Positions 20,322-33,539 are shown, counted from the first letter of the stretch. The stretch is DNA of 64,000 bases from Pseudomonas sp. PSKL.D1 (GCF_028898945.1 NZ_CP118607.1:3520001-3584000), one strand, 5' to 3'. Notes: generated by a model from the letters alone, not told the origin. Made by a program: numbers and translations.

Positions 20322-21356
20322 CTAGTATTTAACTCGGGATAGCGCAAATGCAGGCGCCTGCTCCCGTGGCGCCGCCAGCCAGCCCTGCATTCGCCGGTAC
20401 AGGCCGCGCTCCAGCCACTGGTAACTGAACCACGACATTAGTCCAATGGACGGCACGCACAGGGCAAATACCAGGTACGGGTTCAGGTGCAGGCGCTGGC
20501 TGGCGAACCAGCCAGCATACAGCACCAGCACGTGAATCAGGTACACCGAATAGGAGCAGTCGCCCAACGCCTTGAGCACCCGGTTGCCCTTGAAGCAAGG
20601 CTCCAGCGCAATGAAGGCCAGCACCACCAGCGCGCTTGGCAATCCCCAGTGCAACAAGCGCTGGGAGGCATCCAGGTGATAGATGGCGTAGCCTGCCGCA
20701 ACCAGCAGCGCCAACGGCAACCACACCCCCTCGCGGATCAACCCGCGGCGGTACAGCACCCCTAGGCCAATACCGAGCAAAAACTCGTAAATGATGCCGT
20801 TGTTGTAGAACCGGCTAAGCACGCCCATACGGCCTAGCACCTCGCTGACCAGCAGCAGCGCGGCGGTCACCAGCAGCAGGTGATGGCGCTGGCGCACCAG
20901 AAACGCCAGGCCGAACAGCAGGTAAAAGAACATTTCGAAGTTCAGCGTCCAGCCCACGTTCAGGGTCGGGTACAGGCCGTAACCGCCGGGGTTTTCCGCC
21001 GGTATGAACAACAGCGACAGCAGCAGGTGGTGCCACGCGAAGGCCTGGTGTGGCATCCATTGGCTGAAGGCCAGTAACAGCGCGGCCATCAGCGCGGTGT
21101 AGAACCAGTAGGCCGGGACGATGCGCAGTGCGCGGTTGAGCAAGAACTGCCGGGGTTCGATGGTTTTGTCGCGGGTCGACAGGTAAATGACCAGCCCGCT
21201 GATGACAAAGAAGATGTCGACGCCCACGGCGCCTCGGTCGGTGAGCAGTTGGCCGATGGGGCCGGTGGCTTGGAAGTCGAAGAAGATCTGCATGAAATGG
21301 TGGCAAACCACCACCCAGGCGGCGAACGCCCGCAGTGCCTGAAGCGAATACAGCAT
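20322..21356 (-). CDS. Acyltransferase family membrane protein (acyltransferase 3 type)
   Basis: A 344-residue protein with about ten hydrophobic segments and the acyltransferase-3 signatures LQALRAFAAWVVVCHHFMQI (active-site histidine region), GVDIFFVISGLVIYLS and RALRIVPAYWFYT. Members O-acylate sugars or surface polysaccharides such as O-antigen from the cytoplasmic side. The acceptor is unknown and no glycan locus adjoins it. I use the ATG at 21356; ATG at 21392 is an alternative. An inverted REP pair lies upstream. Confidence 0.88.
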   Translation of the reverse strand: MLYSLQALRAFAAWVVVCHHFMQIFFDFQATGPIGQLLTDRGAVGVDIFFVISGLVIYLSTRDKTIEPRQFLLNRALRIVPAYWFYTALMAALLLAFSQWMPHQAFAWHHLLLSLLFIPAENPGGYGLYPTLNVGWTLNFEMFFYLLFGLAFLVRQRHHLLLVTAALLLVSEVLGRMGVLSRFYNNGIIYEFLLGIGLGVLYRRGLIREGVWLPLALLVAAGYAIYHLDASQRLLHWGLPSALVVLAFIALEPCFKGNRVLKALGDCSYSVYLIHVLVLYAGWFASQRLHLNPYLVFALCVPSIGLMSWFSYQWLERGLYRRMQGWLAAPREQAPAFALSRVKY

Positions 21357-21423
21357 GAAATACCCTGCGATTGCCGGTGCATTGAGGCCCATGATCAATT
21401 GCAGAGCGAGCACTGCGTGCTCG

Positions 21424-21481
21424 ATCGCGGATAAATCCGCTCCTACAACGACCCCCGTGTAGGAGCGGATTTATCCGCGAT
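21424..21481. repeat. Paired REP-type palindrome
   Basis: Two 23-base inverted copies (21424-21446 and 21459-21481) of the GTAGGAGCGGATTTATCCGC unit, separated by 12 bases. It belongs to the second of several REP sequence variants in the window. Confidence 0.85.
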
Positions 21482-21549
21482 GGGCTGCAACTGATCAGAC
21501 CACCCGCCAAGTCCGACCGCAGTCATCTCGAAAAGGTCAGCCCACCCGA

Positions 21550-23850
21550 TCAGAGGTTTTCATACCGGTTCATGTCCAGAACCCCCGCCTCCACCGGCTG
21601 GGTCTCCTTGATGAACGTGTTCAGATCATGGAAATACCGCCAGAACTCCGGATGGCTGCGCCTCACGCCCCAGCGCATCACGATACGCTCGAACTTGCCG
21701 ACATCATCGCGCGCGTACTCCATGTCCTCGACAAACTCCGGCACATCCCTGGCCGGGATGTTGAAGATGAAGTTCGGGTAACTGCTGAGCACGCCTGGGA
21801 CCAACGTCAGGGTATCCAGCCCAGGCTGATAGCGCGCCGCCTCGCCCAACAAGAAAGCGACGTTGCTATGAGCCCGGTTGCGCAGCAGGCTGTAGACCTG
21901 CCGCTGCCCACCCTGCCCTTCGATACGCAGCATCGTAGCCTCGGGCAACTGGTTGATCACCTTCAGGCCAGCAGCCGGGCGCGACACCAGCCGACTGAGC
22001 GTCTGTTCCACGTTACGGAACTCTTCACTCATCTGCGGCCGTGAGCAATAGGCGCCAGTACAGCGGTTGATCGGGTCTGGCGCGGCGTTCAGGCTGCCGG
22101 TGCGTTGCACCAGCTTCAGGCCGAAATCGCGTTTGGGGTCGCGCGGGTCCAGTTTGATACCACTGGGCGTGTCGGTGTCGATGTCCTCATAGTCCAGCCA
22201 CATCTTCACCTTGCCGCTGTTCTGGTACCAACTGCTGAGAATCGCCCCACGCTGGTCGGCTGGCATCAGGCGCAGGAAGTTCACCTCGGCACCGTTGCGG
22301 ATCAGGTCGAAGTACAACCGCGTTTGCAACTGATGCGAGACGTTGCCGAACACATCGAAGTTGACCGCCAACTGGTAGTAAGTACGCTCCAGCAGCGGGT
22401 AGTCGAACAGCCATACGGTCAATGGCACATCGCCCACCAGGCCTTTGGTCACAGAGGCACTGTCGAAGTGGCGGAAGATGCTCAACAGCGCATTGTCGTT
22501 GCCGGCCCACAGGGTCGACCAACCCGGCGCCGGCATTTCGGCATAGGCCTCACGCCGAAGCTTTTCGTATTCGTTGCGCTTGTCGCGGTAGGCATGCCAC
22601 AGGCTCAGCACGCTGCCCACGTCATCGATCTGCCCGGGCATGGCCAGCAGCGGCGTGGCCTCACCCCGGTATTGGGCATCGGTGATGTAACGGTCGTGGG
22701 CCGGTTCCTGGAACAACGCCCAGAAGTTGTCGCGGATCACATCCGTGGCGATCTGCCCACGGCACACCGGGCCACGGATGAAGGTGCGCACAAAGTACTC
22801 GGCGTTATCCAGCATGAACTGGTAGCGCGCCACCGCCGGGATCGCCTCGAACGTCTCGAACGGGTTGGCCCGGTGGCGCGGGCCGTAACCCGGTAATGCC
22901 TTGGCGTGCCAGTCGCCGGCATAAAACAGCTGCTTCACGCGCTTGAGCTTCTGCGGCCCCATCGGGTAGGTGATGTGGGTTTTATGCACGATCACGCCCT
23001 GCACCGGGATCAGGCGGTAATAGAAGTCGGTGCCGGGAGGGTCGTTGGGGCGGCGTGTGGCAATGATGTCCGCCGGCTGGCCGCTGGGCGTGCGTGAACG
23101 CACCCACTGGAAGAAATGCCCCTGCTCACCGCCAACGAAGTAAATGTGCGCCAGGAACAGATGCTCGTAGAGCCAGCGCCCGACCAGCGCCTCGGTCGAG
23201 CCCGGCCGGTTGAGCAACGCTTCCCATTCGGCGATCTGCTTGGCCTCGACGGCGCTCGGGGTGATCGGCTGGTACTCAACCGGCGCGCCGGCAGCCAACC
23301 AGCGGCGCATCGTGTCGTATTCCTTGTCGGTCAGGCCGGTCACCGCCAGCGGCATGCCCTCCTTGGGGTGGGCGCCGGCATAGGCGTCGAATTCATGGGG
23401 TAACGGGCACATGTTGTTGCGGTTAAGGCCCAGCACGATTTCGTCGGGCAGCTTGGCGTTGGGGGTGAGCGGCGTCTTGTGCCCCAGTTCCAGCATGCGC
23501 GCCATCAGGGCCGCCTGGCTGCCCTGGTTGTCCAGCACCGAATAGAAGCCCTTCTTGCGCCAGTCTTCTTCACTGTGGGCGTCATAGAACAAACGTGTGG
23601 TCGGCACTGCCTTGCTGCGCTCGCCCTGGTACACAGGCACCTTGGAGGCCCCCCGCACCGCACCTTCGGGGCTCTCCAGCTTCAACTGGCAGGCCGCGTC
23701 GTTGCAGGCATGGCAGGCCACGCATTTTTCGGTGAAGATCGGCTGGATGTCCCGGGTGTAGGAAATGGCCGGGCTCGACTGGGGGGCCTGCGCAAACGCC
23801 GCGCCACTGACAAGCAGGGCGAAAACGCTGGCAAGAATACGATGCACCAT
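21550..23850 (-). CDS. cti: Fatty acid cis/trans isomerase
   Basis: A 766-residue periplasmic enzyme, exactly the length known for P. putida Cti. It has a signal peptide (residues 1-20, VHRILASVFALLVSGAAFA) and a c-type haem motif CVACH at about residue 43, followed by additional cysteines (CNDAAC). Cti converts cis-unsaturated membrane fatty acids to trans, quickly stiffening membranes under solvent or heat stress. I chose ATG 23850, since starts at 23880 or 23940 would put extra residues before the signal peptide. It is divergent from metH. Regulation of Cti is thought to be mainly by substrate access. Confidence 0.93.
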   Translation of the reverse strand: MVHRILASVFALLVSGAAFAQAPQSSPAISYTRDIQPIFTEKCVACHACNDAACQLKLESPEGAVRGASKVPVYQGERSKAVPTTRLFYDAHSEEDWRKKGFYSVLDNQGSQAALMARMLELGHKTPLTPNAKLPDEIVLGLNRNNMCPLPHEFDAYAGAHPKEGMPLAVTGLTDKEYDTMRRWLAAGAPVEYQPITPSAVEAKQIAEWEALLNRPGSTEALVGRWLYEHLFLAHIYFVGGEQGHFFQWVRSRTPSGQPADIIATRRPNDPPGTDFYYRLIPVQGVIVHKTHITYPMGPQKLKRVKQLFYAGDWHAKALPGYGPRHRANPFETFEAIPAVARYQFMLDNAEYFVRTFIRGPVCRGQIATDVIRDNFWALFQEPAHDRYITDAQYRGEATPLLAMPGQIDDVGSVLSLWHAYRDKRNEYEKLRREAYAEMPAPGWSTLWAGNDNALLSIFRHFDSASVTKGLVGDVPLTVWLFDYPLLERTYYQLAVNFDVFGNVSHQLQTRLYFDLIRNGAEVNFLRLMPADQRGAILSSWYQNSGKVKMWLDYEDIDTDTPSGIKLDPRDPKRDFGLKLVQRTGSLNAAPDPINRCTGAYCSRPQMSEEFRNVEQTLSRLVSRPAAGLKVINQLPEATMLRIEGQGGQRQVYSLLRNRAHSNVAFLLGEAARYQPGLDTLTLVPGVLSSYPNFIFNIPARDVPEFVEDMEYARDDVGKFERIVMRWGVRRSHPEFWRYFHDLNTFIKETQPVEAGVLDMNRYENL

Positions 23851-24018
23851 GTGCGAAAGGTCCTGGTTGCTTAAAGCCATCACGATTATCTGGTCGTCCC
23901 TGGGTGCTCTGGCTGGCCAACATGAACAGATTTCATGCAAATGGCCAGTGCGCCTAAAATCCGCGCAGCTTTGTTATGATTCGGCACCTTCTGATATTTG
24001 CCCGACCAGGTAGTTCCT

Positions 24019-27726
<3,708 letters not shown>

Positions 27727-27732
27727 GTGAAT

Positions 27733-27849
27733 TTGCGGGCCTCATCGCGGCGGTCCGACGTCTCGGTAAATCCGTTCCTACAGCGGTATGCGTGCCTTGT
27801 AGGAGCGGATTTACCGAGACGTCGGACCGCCGCGATAGGGCCCGCAAGG
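27733..27849. repeat. Long REP-derived palindrome after metH
   Basis: Near-perfect inverted arms, about 49 bases each (27733-27781 and 27799-27849), surround a 17-base loop. They contain the GTAGGAGCGGATTTACCGAG unit and extend through GTCGGACCGCCGCGAT to GGGCCCGCAAG. Only a few mismatches are present. It probably stops or protects the metH transcript. Confidence 0.85.
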
Positions 27850-27892
27850 CCTACACTGTCCCTGATTGCCTCTGATCCCGTCAGGAGCCCCC

Positions 27893-28099
27893 ATGGACGA
27901 CAAGCCCCCCACCTTCTGGCAAATGCTGCACAGCATCCTCGCCGCCGCCTTCGGCGTGCAAAGCGGCAAAAACCGCGCACGCGACTTCAACCACGGCAAG
28001 GCCAGCCATTTCATCGTGCTGGGCACCCTGTTCACCCTCGTATTCATTGCCGTACTGATCGGCCTGGTGCAACTGGCCCTGCACCTCACCGCCCACTGA
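27893..28099 (+). CDS. DUF2970 small membrane protein
   Basis: A 68-residue protein with the DUF2970 signature FWQMLHSILAAAFGVQSGKN and KASHFI, followed by one membrane segment (LGTLFTLVFIAVLIGLVQLA). The function of this family is unknown. AGGAG at 27883-27887 supports the ATG at 27893. It sits between metH and a terminator that appears to serve the opposite strand. Confidence 0.85.
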   Translation: MDDKPPTFWQMLHSILAAAFGVQSGKNRARDFNHGKASHFIVLGTLFTLVFIAVLIGLVQLALHLTAH

Positions 28100-28107
28100 A
28101 AACGAAA

Positions 28108-28136
28108 ACGCCTGCAGGATTCCCTCCTGCAGGCGT
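28108..28136 (-). terminator. Intrinsic terminator, minus strand
   Basis: ACGCCTGCAGGA (28108-28119) and TCCTGCAGGCGT (28125-28136) form a perfect 12-bp stem with a five-base loop. On the minus strand it is followed by CGTTTTCGTTTTC. It lies just after the 37-codon gene, and the short stem could also stop transcripts of the DUF2970 gene. Confidence 0.75.
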
Positions 28137-28165
28137 CGTGGCAGTTTCACGGTCTTGAAGCAAGT

Positions 28166-28279
28166 CTACTGGTGGCTGACCCAATACACGGCAGTGACCA
28201 CCACCAGCACGATCAAACAGAGGATCGCCCAGGCATCGACACTGCTGTCAGCTTTGCGGACTTTGGTTGAGTTTCCCAT
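28166..28279 (-). CDS. Very small single-pass membrane protein (37 residues)
   Basis: A 37-codon frame starting MGNSTKVRKADSSVDAW, with one hydrophobic segment (AILCLIVLVVVTAVYWV) and ending SHQ. The charged N-terminus suggests it stays inside the cell. AGAGG eight to twelve bases upstream is a credible ribosome-binding site, and a strong intrinsic terminator follows 30 bases after the stop. Codon third positions are GC-rich like neighbouring genes. The combination of these signs makes it a real gene in my view; its function is unknown. Confidence 0.7.
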   Translation of the reverse strand: MGNSTKVRKADSSVDAWAILCLIVLVVVTAVYWVSHQ

Positions 28280-28364
28280 TGCATTGCCTCTTGTAGTGGT
28301 TATGGGAATGCACTTCACAACCAGCAGTTAAGACGAGCAATGCCCTTTGCTCAAGCAAGGTCTT

Positions 28365-29441
28365 TCAATAGTCGACAGGTGACGTGAGAAAAGGGTACTG
28401 GTAATCCTTCGGCCGCCCTTCGGCGCTGAAACGCCGGAAATCGACGCCGTAGTCCGCTTGTTCCACCAGCTTGAGCCAGCGCTTGGCCTTGGCCTCATCA
28501 ATCGGCTGCAACACCGGTAAAATGTGGTTGCGCACACCGTCCCGATTGATCGGCAGCCCTTCGGCATCGTCATGCAGCATGACCATGGCCCAGCCGCCCA
28601 CGCTGAAATGCCCGCCCAAAAGCACGCCAAGGCGCCCGTCGATGCGGGCGCGCAGGGCCTCGGGCGAGCTGTTGATTGCACCAAACACCACGTCCCGCCC
28701 CGGTTTGCGCCCTGCTGCCTCAAACGCCTGCATGGCACCAAACGCCATCTCGTCATTGGCCGACCACACCAGTTTGGTGTTTGGGTAGCGCTGCAACAGC
28801 TGCTGCGCCTGCTCGAACGCCCGCTGGCGGTTCCAGCCGCCGTACACCACCTGGCGCAACCGCACCTGGGGGTAGTCGGCCAAGGCCTGGCGCATCCCGC
28901 GCTCACGCAACTGGGAGGCTGGCGTGGTGTTGACCCCGGCGAAAGCGATCAGGTCCACCGGCTCGTTGCTGCGCGGCAGCAGGGCAACCATCTGTTGCAG
29001 CATCTGAAACCCCGCCTGCTCGTCATTGCCGGTGAGGGTGCCGAGCAGTTGCGAGTACTTGCCCGGTTGCGCCTGGATGCTGCGCTGCTGGCTGTCGGTA
29101 AGGCCATTGTTGACCATGAACAGCTTCACCCCGGTGCCCTGTGCCAGCCGGATAATTTCCGGCGCCACGTACTGTTCGTTCACCAGCACCAGATAATCCG
29201 GCCGCTGCGGCCCTTTGAGAATGGCCCTTGCCTGGTCCAGTGCGCGCTCGGCGCTGCGCTCGCTGTACTCCACGCGCAGGGTCATACCCAAATCATCAGC
29301 GGCCGCCTGCATGAAGCGTGAATAGCCGGTCCAGAACGATTCGCTGGTCTGGCCCGGGTTGAGAAAAACCACGGAAGCGGCCTGTGCGCTGGCCACCAGC
29401 GGCAGGCTCAGGCACATACTTTGGCACAGCGCCTTGAGCAT
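28365..29441 (-). CDS. Periplasmic sugar-binding-like protein (orphan ABC substrate-binding protein)
   Basis: A 358-residue secreted protein: signal peptide of about 21 residues (ending ASAQAAS), then a type I periplasmic binding fold of the Peripla_BP_4 group. Family traits are FLNPGQTSESFWTGYSRFMQ, a central LVWSANDEMAFGAMQAFE and GGHFSVGGWAMVMLHD. Such proteins bind sugars or autoinducer-2-like ligands for ABC import or for membrane sensors. No permease or ATPase gene is adjacent, so it may serve a sensor or a distant transporter. The ligand is unknown. Confidence 0.82.
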   Translation of the reverse strand: MLKALCQSMCLSLPLVASAQAASVVFLNPGQTSESFWTGYSRFMQAAADDLGMTLRVEYSERSAERALDQARAILKGPQRPDYLVLVNEQYVAPEIIRLAQGTGVKLFMVNNGLTDSQQRSIQAQPGKYSQLLGTLTGNDEQAGFQMLQQMVALLPRSNEPVDLIAFAGVNTTPASQLRERGMRQALADYPQVRLRQVVYGGWNRQRAFEQAQQLLQRYPNTKLVWSANDEMAFGAMQAFEAAGRKPGRDVVFGAINSSPEALRARIDGRLGVLLGGHFSVGGWAMVMLHDDAEGLPINRDGVRNHILPVLQPIDEAKAKRWLKLVEQADYGVDFRRFSAEGRPKDYQYPFLTSPVDY

Positions 29442-29522
29442 GCAGAATTACCCCTTGAACAAACCGGGGAATTATAAACAGGCAATGGCCGGTCACGAAC
29501 AAATGCCAGTCAGTCTCACTTA

Positions 29523-29539
29523 GTTCTTTTGGTTCTTTT
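29523..29539 (+). promoter_or_regulatory. Tandem GTTCTTTT repeat upstream of cysI
   Basis: GTTCTTTT is repeated at 29523-29530 and 29532-29539 inside an AT-rich stretch about 115 bases before the cysI start. AT-rich direct repeats at this distance resemble CysB-type activator regions of cysteine genes. This is inference only. Confidence 0.35.
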
Positions 29540-29656
29540 CATATGCAAAAACATCACTTTAGCGCATAACCCCAACCTGATATCGTTCCCCGGCTCCGAA
29601 CCGGAGTGCGCGGCCGTGCGCGCGAATAGCTGCATGCAGCCTGAGACAGGACTTTT

Positions 29657-31309
29657 ATGTACGTATACGACGAGTACGATCAGCGGATCATCGAGGACCG
29701 CGTCAAGCAGTTCCGTGATCAGACCCGCCGCTACCTGGCCGGTGAGCTGAGCGAAGAAGAATTCCGCCCTCTGCGCCTGCAGAACGGCCTTTATATCCAA
29801 CGTTTCGCCCCGATGCTGCGCGTTGCCGTGCCCTATGGCCAGCTGAACGCCCGCCAGGTCCGCACACTGGCCAAGATCGCTCGCGACTACGACAAGGGCT
29901 ATGCCCACATTTCCACCCGCCAGAACGTGCAGTACAACTGGCCGGCACTGGAAGACATCCCGGACATCCTTGCCGAGCTGGCCACCGTGCAGATGCACGC
30001 CATCCAGACCAGCGGCAACTGCCTGCGCAACACCACCACCGACCAGTTTGCCGGTGTGGCCGCGGACGAGATCATCGACCCACGCCCATGGTGCGAGATC
30101 GTGCGCCAGTGGACCACCTTCCACCCGGAATTCGCCTACCTGCCGCGCAAGTTCAAGATTGCGGTCAACGGCTCGAAAGAAGACCGCGCCGCCATCGAAG
30201 TGCACGACATCGGCCTTGAGCCTGTGCGCAACGAAGCCGGCGAGCTGGGCTTCCGCGTGTTGGTCGGTGGTGGCCTGGGCCGTACCCCGGTGGTCGGTTC
30301 GTTCATCAACGAGTTCCTGCCATGGCAGGACCTGATCAGCTACCTGGACGCCATCCTGCGCGTGTACAACCGTTACGGTCGCCGTGACAACAAGTACAAG
30401 GCGCGCATCAAGATCCTGGTCAAGGCCCTGACCCCGGAAGTGTTCGCCGAAAAGGTCGAGGCCGAAATGGCTCACCTGCGTGGCGGCAGCACCACCCTGA
30501 CCGAAGACGAAGTGCAGCGCGTGTCGCGCCACTTCGTCGACCCGGCCTACCTGGCCCTCGACAACGTCGACTACAGCGCCCAGGACGCCGAGTACCCAGG
30601 CTTCGCCCGCTGGCGTTCGCGCAACACCCGCGCCCACAAAAAGCCCGGCTATGTTGCCGTGACCCTGTCGCTCAAGCCCACCGGCGTTGCCCCGGGCGAC
30701 CTGACCGACAAGCAACTGGACGCCGTGGCCGACCTGGCCGAGCGCTACAGCTTCGGCTACCTGCGTACCTCCCACGAGCAGAACATCATCCTCGCCGACG
30801 TCGAGCAGCGCCAGCTGCACGCCCTGTGGCTGGAACTGCGCGAAGGCGGTTTCGCCACGCCGAACATCGGCCTGCTGACCGACATCATCTGCTGCCCGGG
30901 CGGTGACTACTGCTCGCTGGCCAACGCCAAGTCGATCCCGATCGCCGAGTCCATCCAGCGCCGCTTCGACGACCTGGACTACCTGTTCGACATCGGTGAA
31001 ATCGACCTGAACATTTCCGGTTGCATGAACGCCTGCGGCCACCACCACGTCGGCCACATCGGCATCCTCGGGGTGGACAAGAAGGGTGAAGAGTTCTACC
31101 AGGTTTCGCTGGGCGGCAATGCCGCGCGCGACGCCAGCCTGGGCAAGATCCTCGGCCCTTCGTTCGCCCAGGACGCCATGGCCGATGTGATCGAGAAGCT
31201 GATCGCCGTGTACGTCGAGCAGCGCACTGAAGAAGAGCGCTTCATCGACACCTACCAGCGTATTGGCATCGACCCCTTCAAGGAACGCGTCTATGCAGCG
31301 AATCATTAA
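29657..31309 (+). CDS. cysI: Sulfite reductase hemoprotein (nitrite/sulfite reductase family)
   Basis: A 550-residue cytosolic enzyme with two ferredoxin-like/sulfite reductase repeats. The sirohaem/4Fe-4S ligands are CCPGGDYC (about residues 411-418) and NISGCMNACGHHH (near 453-463). N-terminal substrate-binding motifs such as HISTRQNVQYNWP and TSGNCLRNTTTDQFAG are present. It reduces sulfite to sulfide in cysteine synthesis. The 3' end overlaps the DUF934 gene, the usual arrangement in pseudomonads, where a separate flavoprotein CysJ is absent and ferredoxin is probably the donor. Confidence 0.93.
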   Translation: MYVYDEYDQRIIEDRVKQFRDQTRRYLAGELSEEEFRPLRLQNGLYIQRFAPMLRVAVPYGQLNARQVRTLAKIARDYDKGYAHISTRQNVQYNWPALEDIPDILAELATVQMHAIQTSGNCLRNTTTDQFAGVAADEIIDPRPWCEIVRQWTTFHPEFAYLPRKFKIAVNGSKEDRAAIEVHDIGLEPVRNEAGELGFRVLVGGGLGRTPVVGSFINEFLPWQDLISYLDAILRVYNRYGRRDNKYKARIKILVKALTPEVFAEKVEAEMAHLRGGSTTLTEDEVQRVSRHFVDPAYLALDNVDYSAQDAEYPGFARWRSRNTRAHKKPGYVAVTLSLKPTGVAPGDLTDKQLDAVADLAERYSFGYLRTSHEQNIILADVEQRQLHALWLELREGGFATPNIGLLTDIICCPGGDYCSLANAKSIPIAESIQRRFDDLDYLFDIGEIDLNISGCMNACGHHHVGHIGILGVDKKGEEFYQVSLGGNAARDASLGKILGPSFAQDAMADVIEKLIAVYVEQRTEEERFIDTYQRIGIDPFKERVYAANH

Positions 31310-31787
31310 GAACAACCAGATCGTCGACGAAACCTGGCACCTGCTGCCCAAGGACACGCCCCTCGACGAGCTGACCAACTGCGACGACTACATCGTCCCG
31401 CTGCAGCTGTGGCGTGACCATGCCCACGTGCTCAAGGCCCGCGACGGCGGCTTGGGCGTGTGGCTGGACAGCGACGAGGAAGCCGAAGAAATCGGCGAAG
31501 ACGTGGAACACTTCCAGGTCATCGCGTTGAACTTCCCGGCCTTCACCGACGGGCGCAACTACTCCAACGCGCGCCTGCTGCGTGACCGCTACAAGTTCAA
31601 AGGCGAGCTGCGCGCCATTGGCGACGTGCTGCGTGACCAGCTGTTCTTCATGCACCGCTGCGGCTTTGACGCCTTTGCCATCCGTGCCGACAAGGACCCG
31701 GAAGACGCACTGCAAAGCCTGAAGGACTTCTCGGTCAGCTACCAGGCCGCCACAGACGAACCGCTGCCGCTGTTCCGCCGCCGCTAA
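31293..31787 (+). CDS. DUF934 protein linked to sulfite reductase
   Basis: A 164-residue cytosolic protein of the DUF934 family, recognised by FPAFTDGRNYSNARLLRDRY and QLFFMHRCGFDAFAI. It starts 17 bases inside cysI, so the two are translationally coupled. DUF934 genes are regularly found after cysI and are annotated as oxidoreductases, probably contributing to assimilatory sulfur metabolism, but no biochemical role is established. Confidence 0.88.
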   Translation: MQRIIKNNQIVDETWHLLPKDTPLDELTNCDDYIVPLQLWRDHAHVLKARDGGLGVWLDSDEEAEEIGEDVEHFQVIALNFPAFTDGRNYSNARLLRDRYKFKGELRAIGDVLRDQLFFMHRCGFDAFAIRADKDPEDALQSLKDFSVSYQAATDEPLPLFRRR

Positions 31788-31801
31788 CCGTCACGCAAGC
31801 C

Positions 31802-31830
31802 GGTGCAGGGCTGCTTTGCCGCCCTGCACC
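31802..31830 (+). terminator. Hairpin after the cysI-DUF934 operon
   Basis: GGTGCAGGGC and GCCCTGCACC form a ten-bp stem with a nine-base loop 14 bases after the stop. A T-tract is lacking, so it may act as a weak or Rho-assisted terminator. Confidence 0.45.
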
Positions 31831-31921
31831 GCGCAAGCCCCCCAACCACCCAATTGCATGCCTGCTCTGGCAGAATGATGGCAAACGGCTACGCTCTCCA
31901 TGACCGCAAGGAGCGCCCGGC

Positions 31922-33412
31922 ATGCCCCATTCCCCTCGTTTTTTCGACCACTACCGTAAAGCCGACCGCATCATGCTGGGCCTGACCTGGCTCTTGTGCA
32001 TGTTCTCGCTGGCACTGGCCTTCTGGCACGACACGTTCATCCAGGCCATCGCCATAGGCGGCGGCACATGCTTGCTGCTGACCGCCCTGTATCGGGCCAT
32101 AGGCGGCACCCGCCCGATGCGCTGCGCCCTGGCCATTGGCCTGATGGTGATGGCCGCCTTGCACATCAACCAGGCCCAGGGCGTGATCGAATCGCACTTC
32201 GGCATCTTCGCCTTGCTCGCGGTGCTGACGTTTTACCGCGACTGGCTGCCGATCCTGGTGGCAGCCGTCACCATTGCCGCGCACCATGTGATCTTCCATG
32301 CGCTGCAGCATCAGGGTTACCCGGTATTCGTCATGGCCCACCACGGTGGCTGGGCAATGATATTCGTGCATGCCTTCTACGTGCTCATGGAAACCGTCGC
32401 CCTGCTCTACCTCGCCGTGCACAGCCGCCGGGACGCCGACGAAAGCCAGGATATGCTGGACAAAATGCTGCTCACTACCTCGCAGTTCACCACCGACTCC
32501 GGCCAGGACAACACGCAGCACGTTTCGCTGGCTCAACGCTTTGATCGCTTCTTCACCCAGATCACCGACCTGGTAGACGGCGTGGTGCGCGATTCTCAAG
32601 GCCTGGGCGAACTGGGCCAGGAATTGGCCAACACCAGCTCCACCCTGGAAAAAGGCGCCCGCCATCAGCTTACCGAGATCGCTCAGGTCACCGGCTGCAT
32701 GCAGCAGATGGGCGACGCCATGGGCCACATCGCCGCCCACGTCGAAGACGCCGCCGAGCATGCCGGGCAGGCCAGCACGCAGGTCAGCCGGGGCCAGGCA
32801 AGCGTCAACCGCGCCCGGGAAGAAATCGTGCAACTGGCCCAGCGGCTGCAAGGCACCAACGACACCGTGGAAGCGCTGGCCGGGCAGGCGCAGCAGATCG
32901 GCACCGTGCTGGAGGTAATCAGCAGCATCGCCGAACAGACCAACCTTTTGGCACTCAACGCGGCCATCGAGGCCGCCCGCGCGGGCGAACAAGGCCGCGG
33001 CTTTGCCGTGGTGGCCGATGAAGTGCGTAACCTGGCCAAACGTACCGCCGTTTCTACCCAGGAAATCCGCACCATCATCGAAACCCTGCAGCAAGGCAGC
33101 CGCCAGGCGGTGGAGGCTATGCACCACAGCCGCGATGGCGTGGCCCGGTGCGTGGAGGACAGTGAGCTGGCGGCGGCGGTGCTGCAGGCGGTAAGCAGCG
33201 ACATTGCGCACATCGACCAGCTCAACGGGCAGATCGTCAGCACCACCCGCGAGCAATCGGCAGTGAGCCTGGAGATCGTCGAACGGCTACAGTCAGTGCA
33301 GGGGATTGCCCAGGGCACTGCGCAGGATGTGCAGGCGTTGGCGTCTAACAGCCGCAGGTTGCCGCCGATTGCAACTCGGCTGGATGCATTGGGGCGCACG
33401 TTTCATCCCTGA
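31922..33412 (+). CDS. Methyl-accepting chemotaxis protein with membrane-embedded sensor
   Basis: A 496-residue chemoreceptor. The first 165 residues hold about six hydrophobic segments with short loops and several conserved histidines ([21 protein letters not shown]), so there is no large periplasmic ligand domain. A cytoplasmic signalling region follows, with the conserved hairpin tip [20 protein letters not shown] and [18 protein letters not shown] near residues 345-380. AAGGAG at 31909-31914 supports the start. A receptor of this shape probably senses a membrane or redox signal, but the stimulus is unknown. It is a single-gene unit. Confidence 0.9.
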   Translation: MPHSPRFFDHYRKADRIMLGLTWLLCMFSLALAFWHDTFIQAIAIGGGTCLLLTALYRAIGGTRPMRCALAIGLMVMAALHINQAQGVIESHFGIFALLAVLTFYRDWLPILVAAVTIAAHHVIFHALQHQGYPVFVMAHHGGWAMIFVHAFYVLMETVALLYLAVHSRRDADESQDMLDKMLLTTSQFTTDSGQDNTQHVSLAQRFDRFFTQITDLVDGVVRDSQGLGELGQELANTSSTLEKGARHQLTEIAQVTGCMQQMGDAMGHIAAHVEDAAEHAGQASTQVSRGQASVNRAREEIVQLAQRLQGTNDTVEALAGQAQQIGTVLEVISSIAEQTNLLALNAAIEAARAGEQGRGFAVVADEVRNLAKRTAVSTQEIRTIIETLQQGSRQAVEAMHHSRDGVARCVEDSELAAAVLQAVSSDIAHIDQLNGQIVSTTREQSAVSLEIVERLQSVQGIAQGTAQDVQALASNSRRLPPIATRLDALGRTFHP

Positions 33413-33430
33413 CAGGATGGTTGCCTCGCA

Positions 33431-33504
33431 GGCCCTTTCGCGGGTAAACCCGCTCCCACAGGGTGGACTGCTCCTGTGGGAGCGGGTTTACCCGCGAAAG
33501 GGCC
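33431..33504. repeat. Long inverted repeat, REP-like (GTGGGAGCGGG class)
   Basis: Perfect inverted arms of about 31 bases (33431-33461 and 33474-33504) contain GCGGGTTTACCCGCGAAAGG, around a 12-base loop. It is a different sequence class from the GTAGGAGCGG repeats elsewhere in the window. Confidence 0.85.
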
Positions 33505-33520
33505 ATGACAGGCAATGGGT

Positions 33521-33539
33521 ACAAATGATAATGACTCGT
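33521..33539 (+). promoter_or_regulatory. Fur-box-like site upstream of the two-component genes
   Basis: ACAAATGATAATGACTCGT contains the core AAATGATAAT and matches about 11 of 19 positions of the Fur consensus. It lies 41 bases before the response-regulator start. Iron repression of the pair is inference. Confidence 0.5.

Noticed and set aside
23851..24018. Cobalamin or SAH riboswitch before metH
   Set aside because: The 168-base region has no recognisable B12-box or SAH core.
29516..31378. 620-codon minus-strand frame opposite cysI
   Set aside because: Shadow of cysI with no domain and biased composition.
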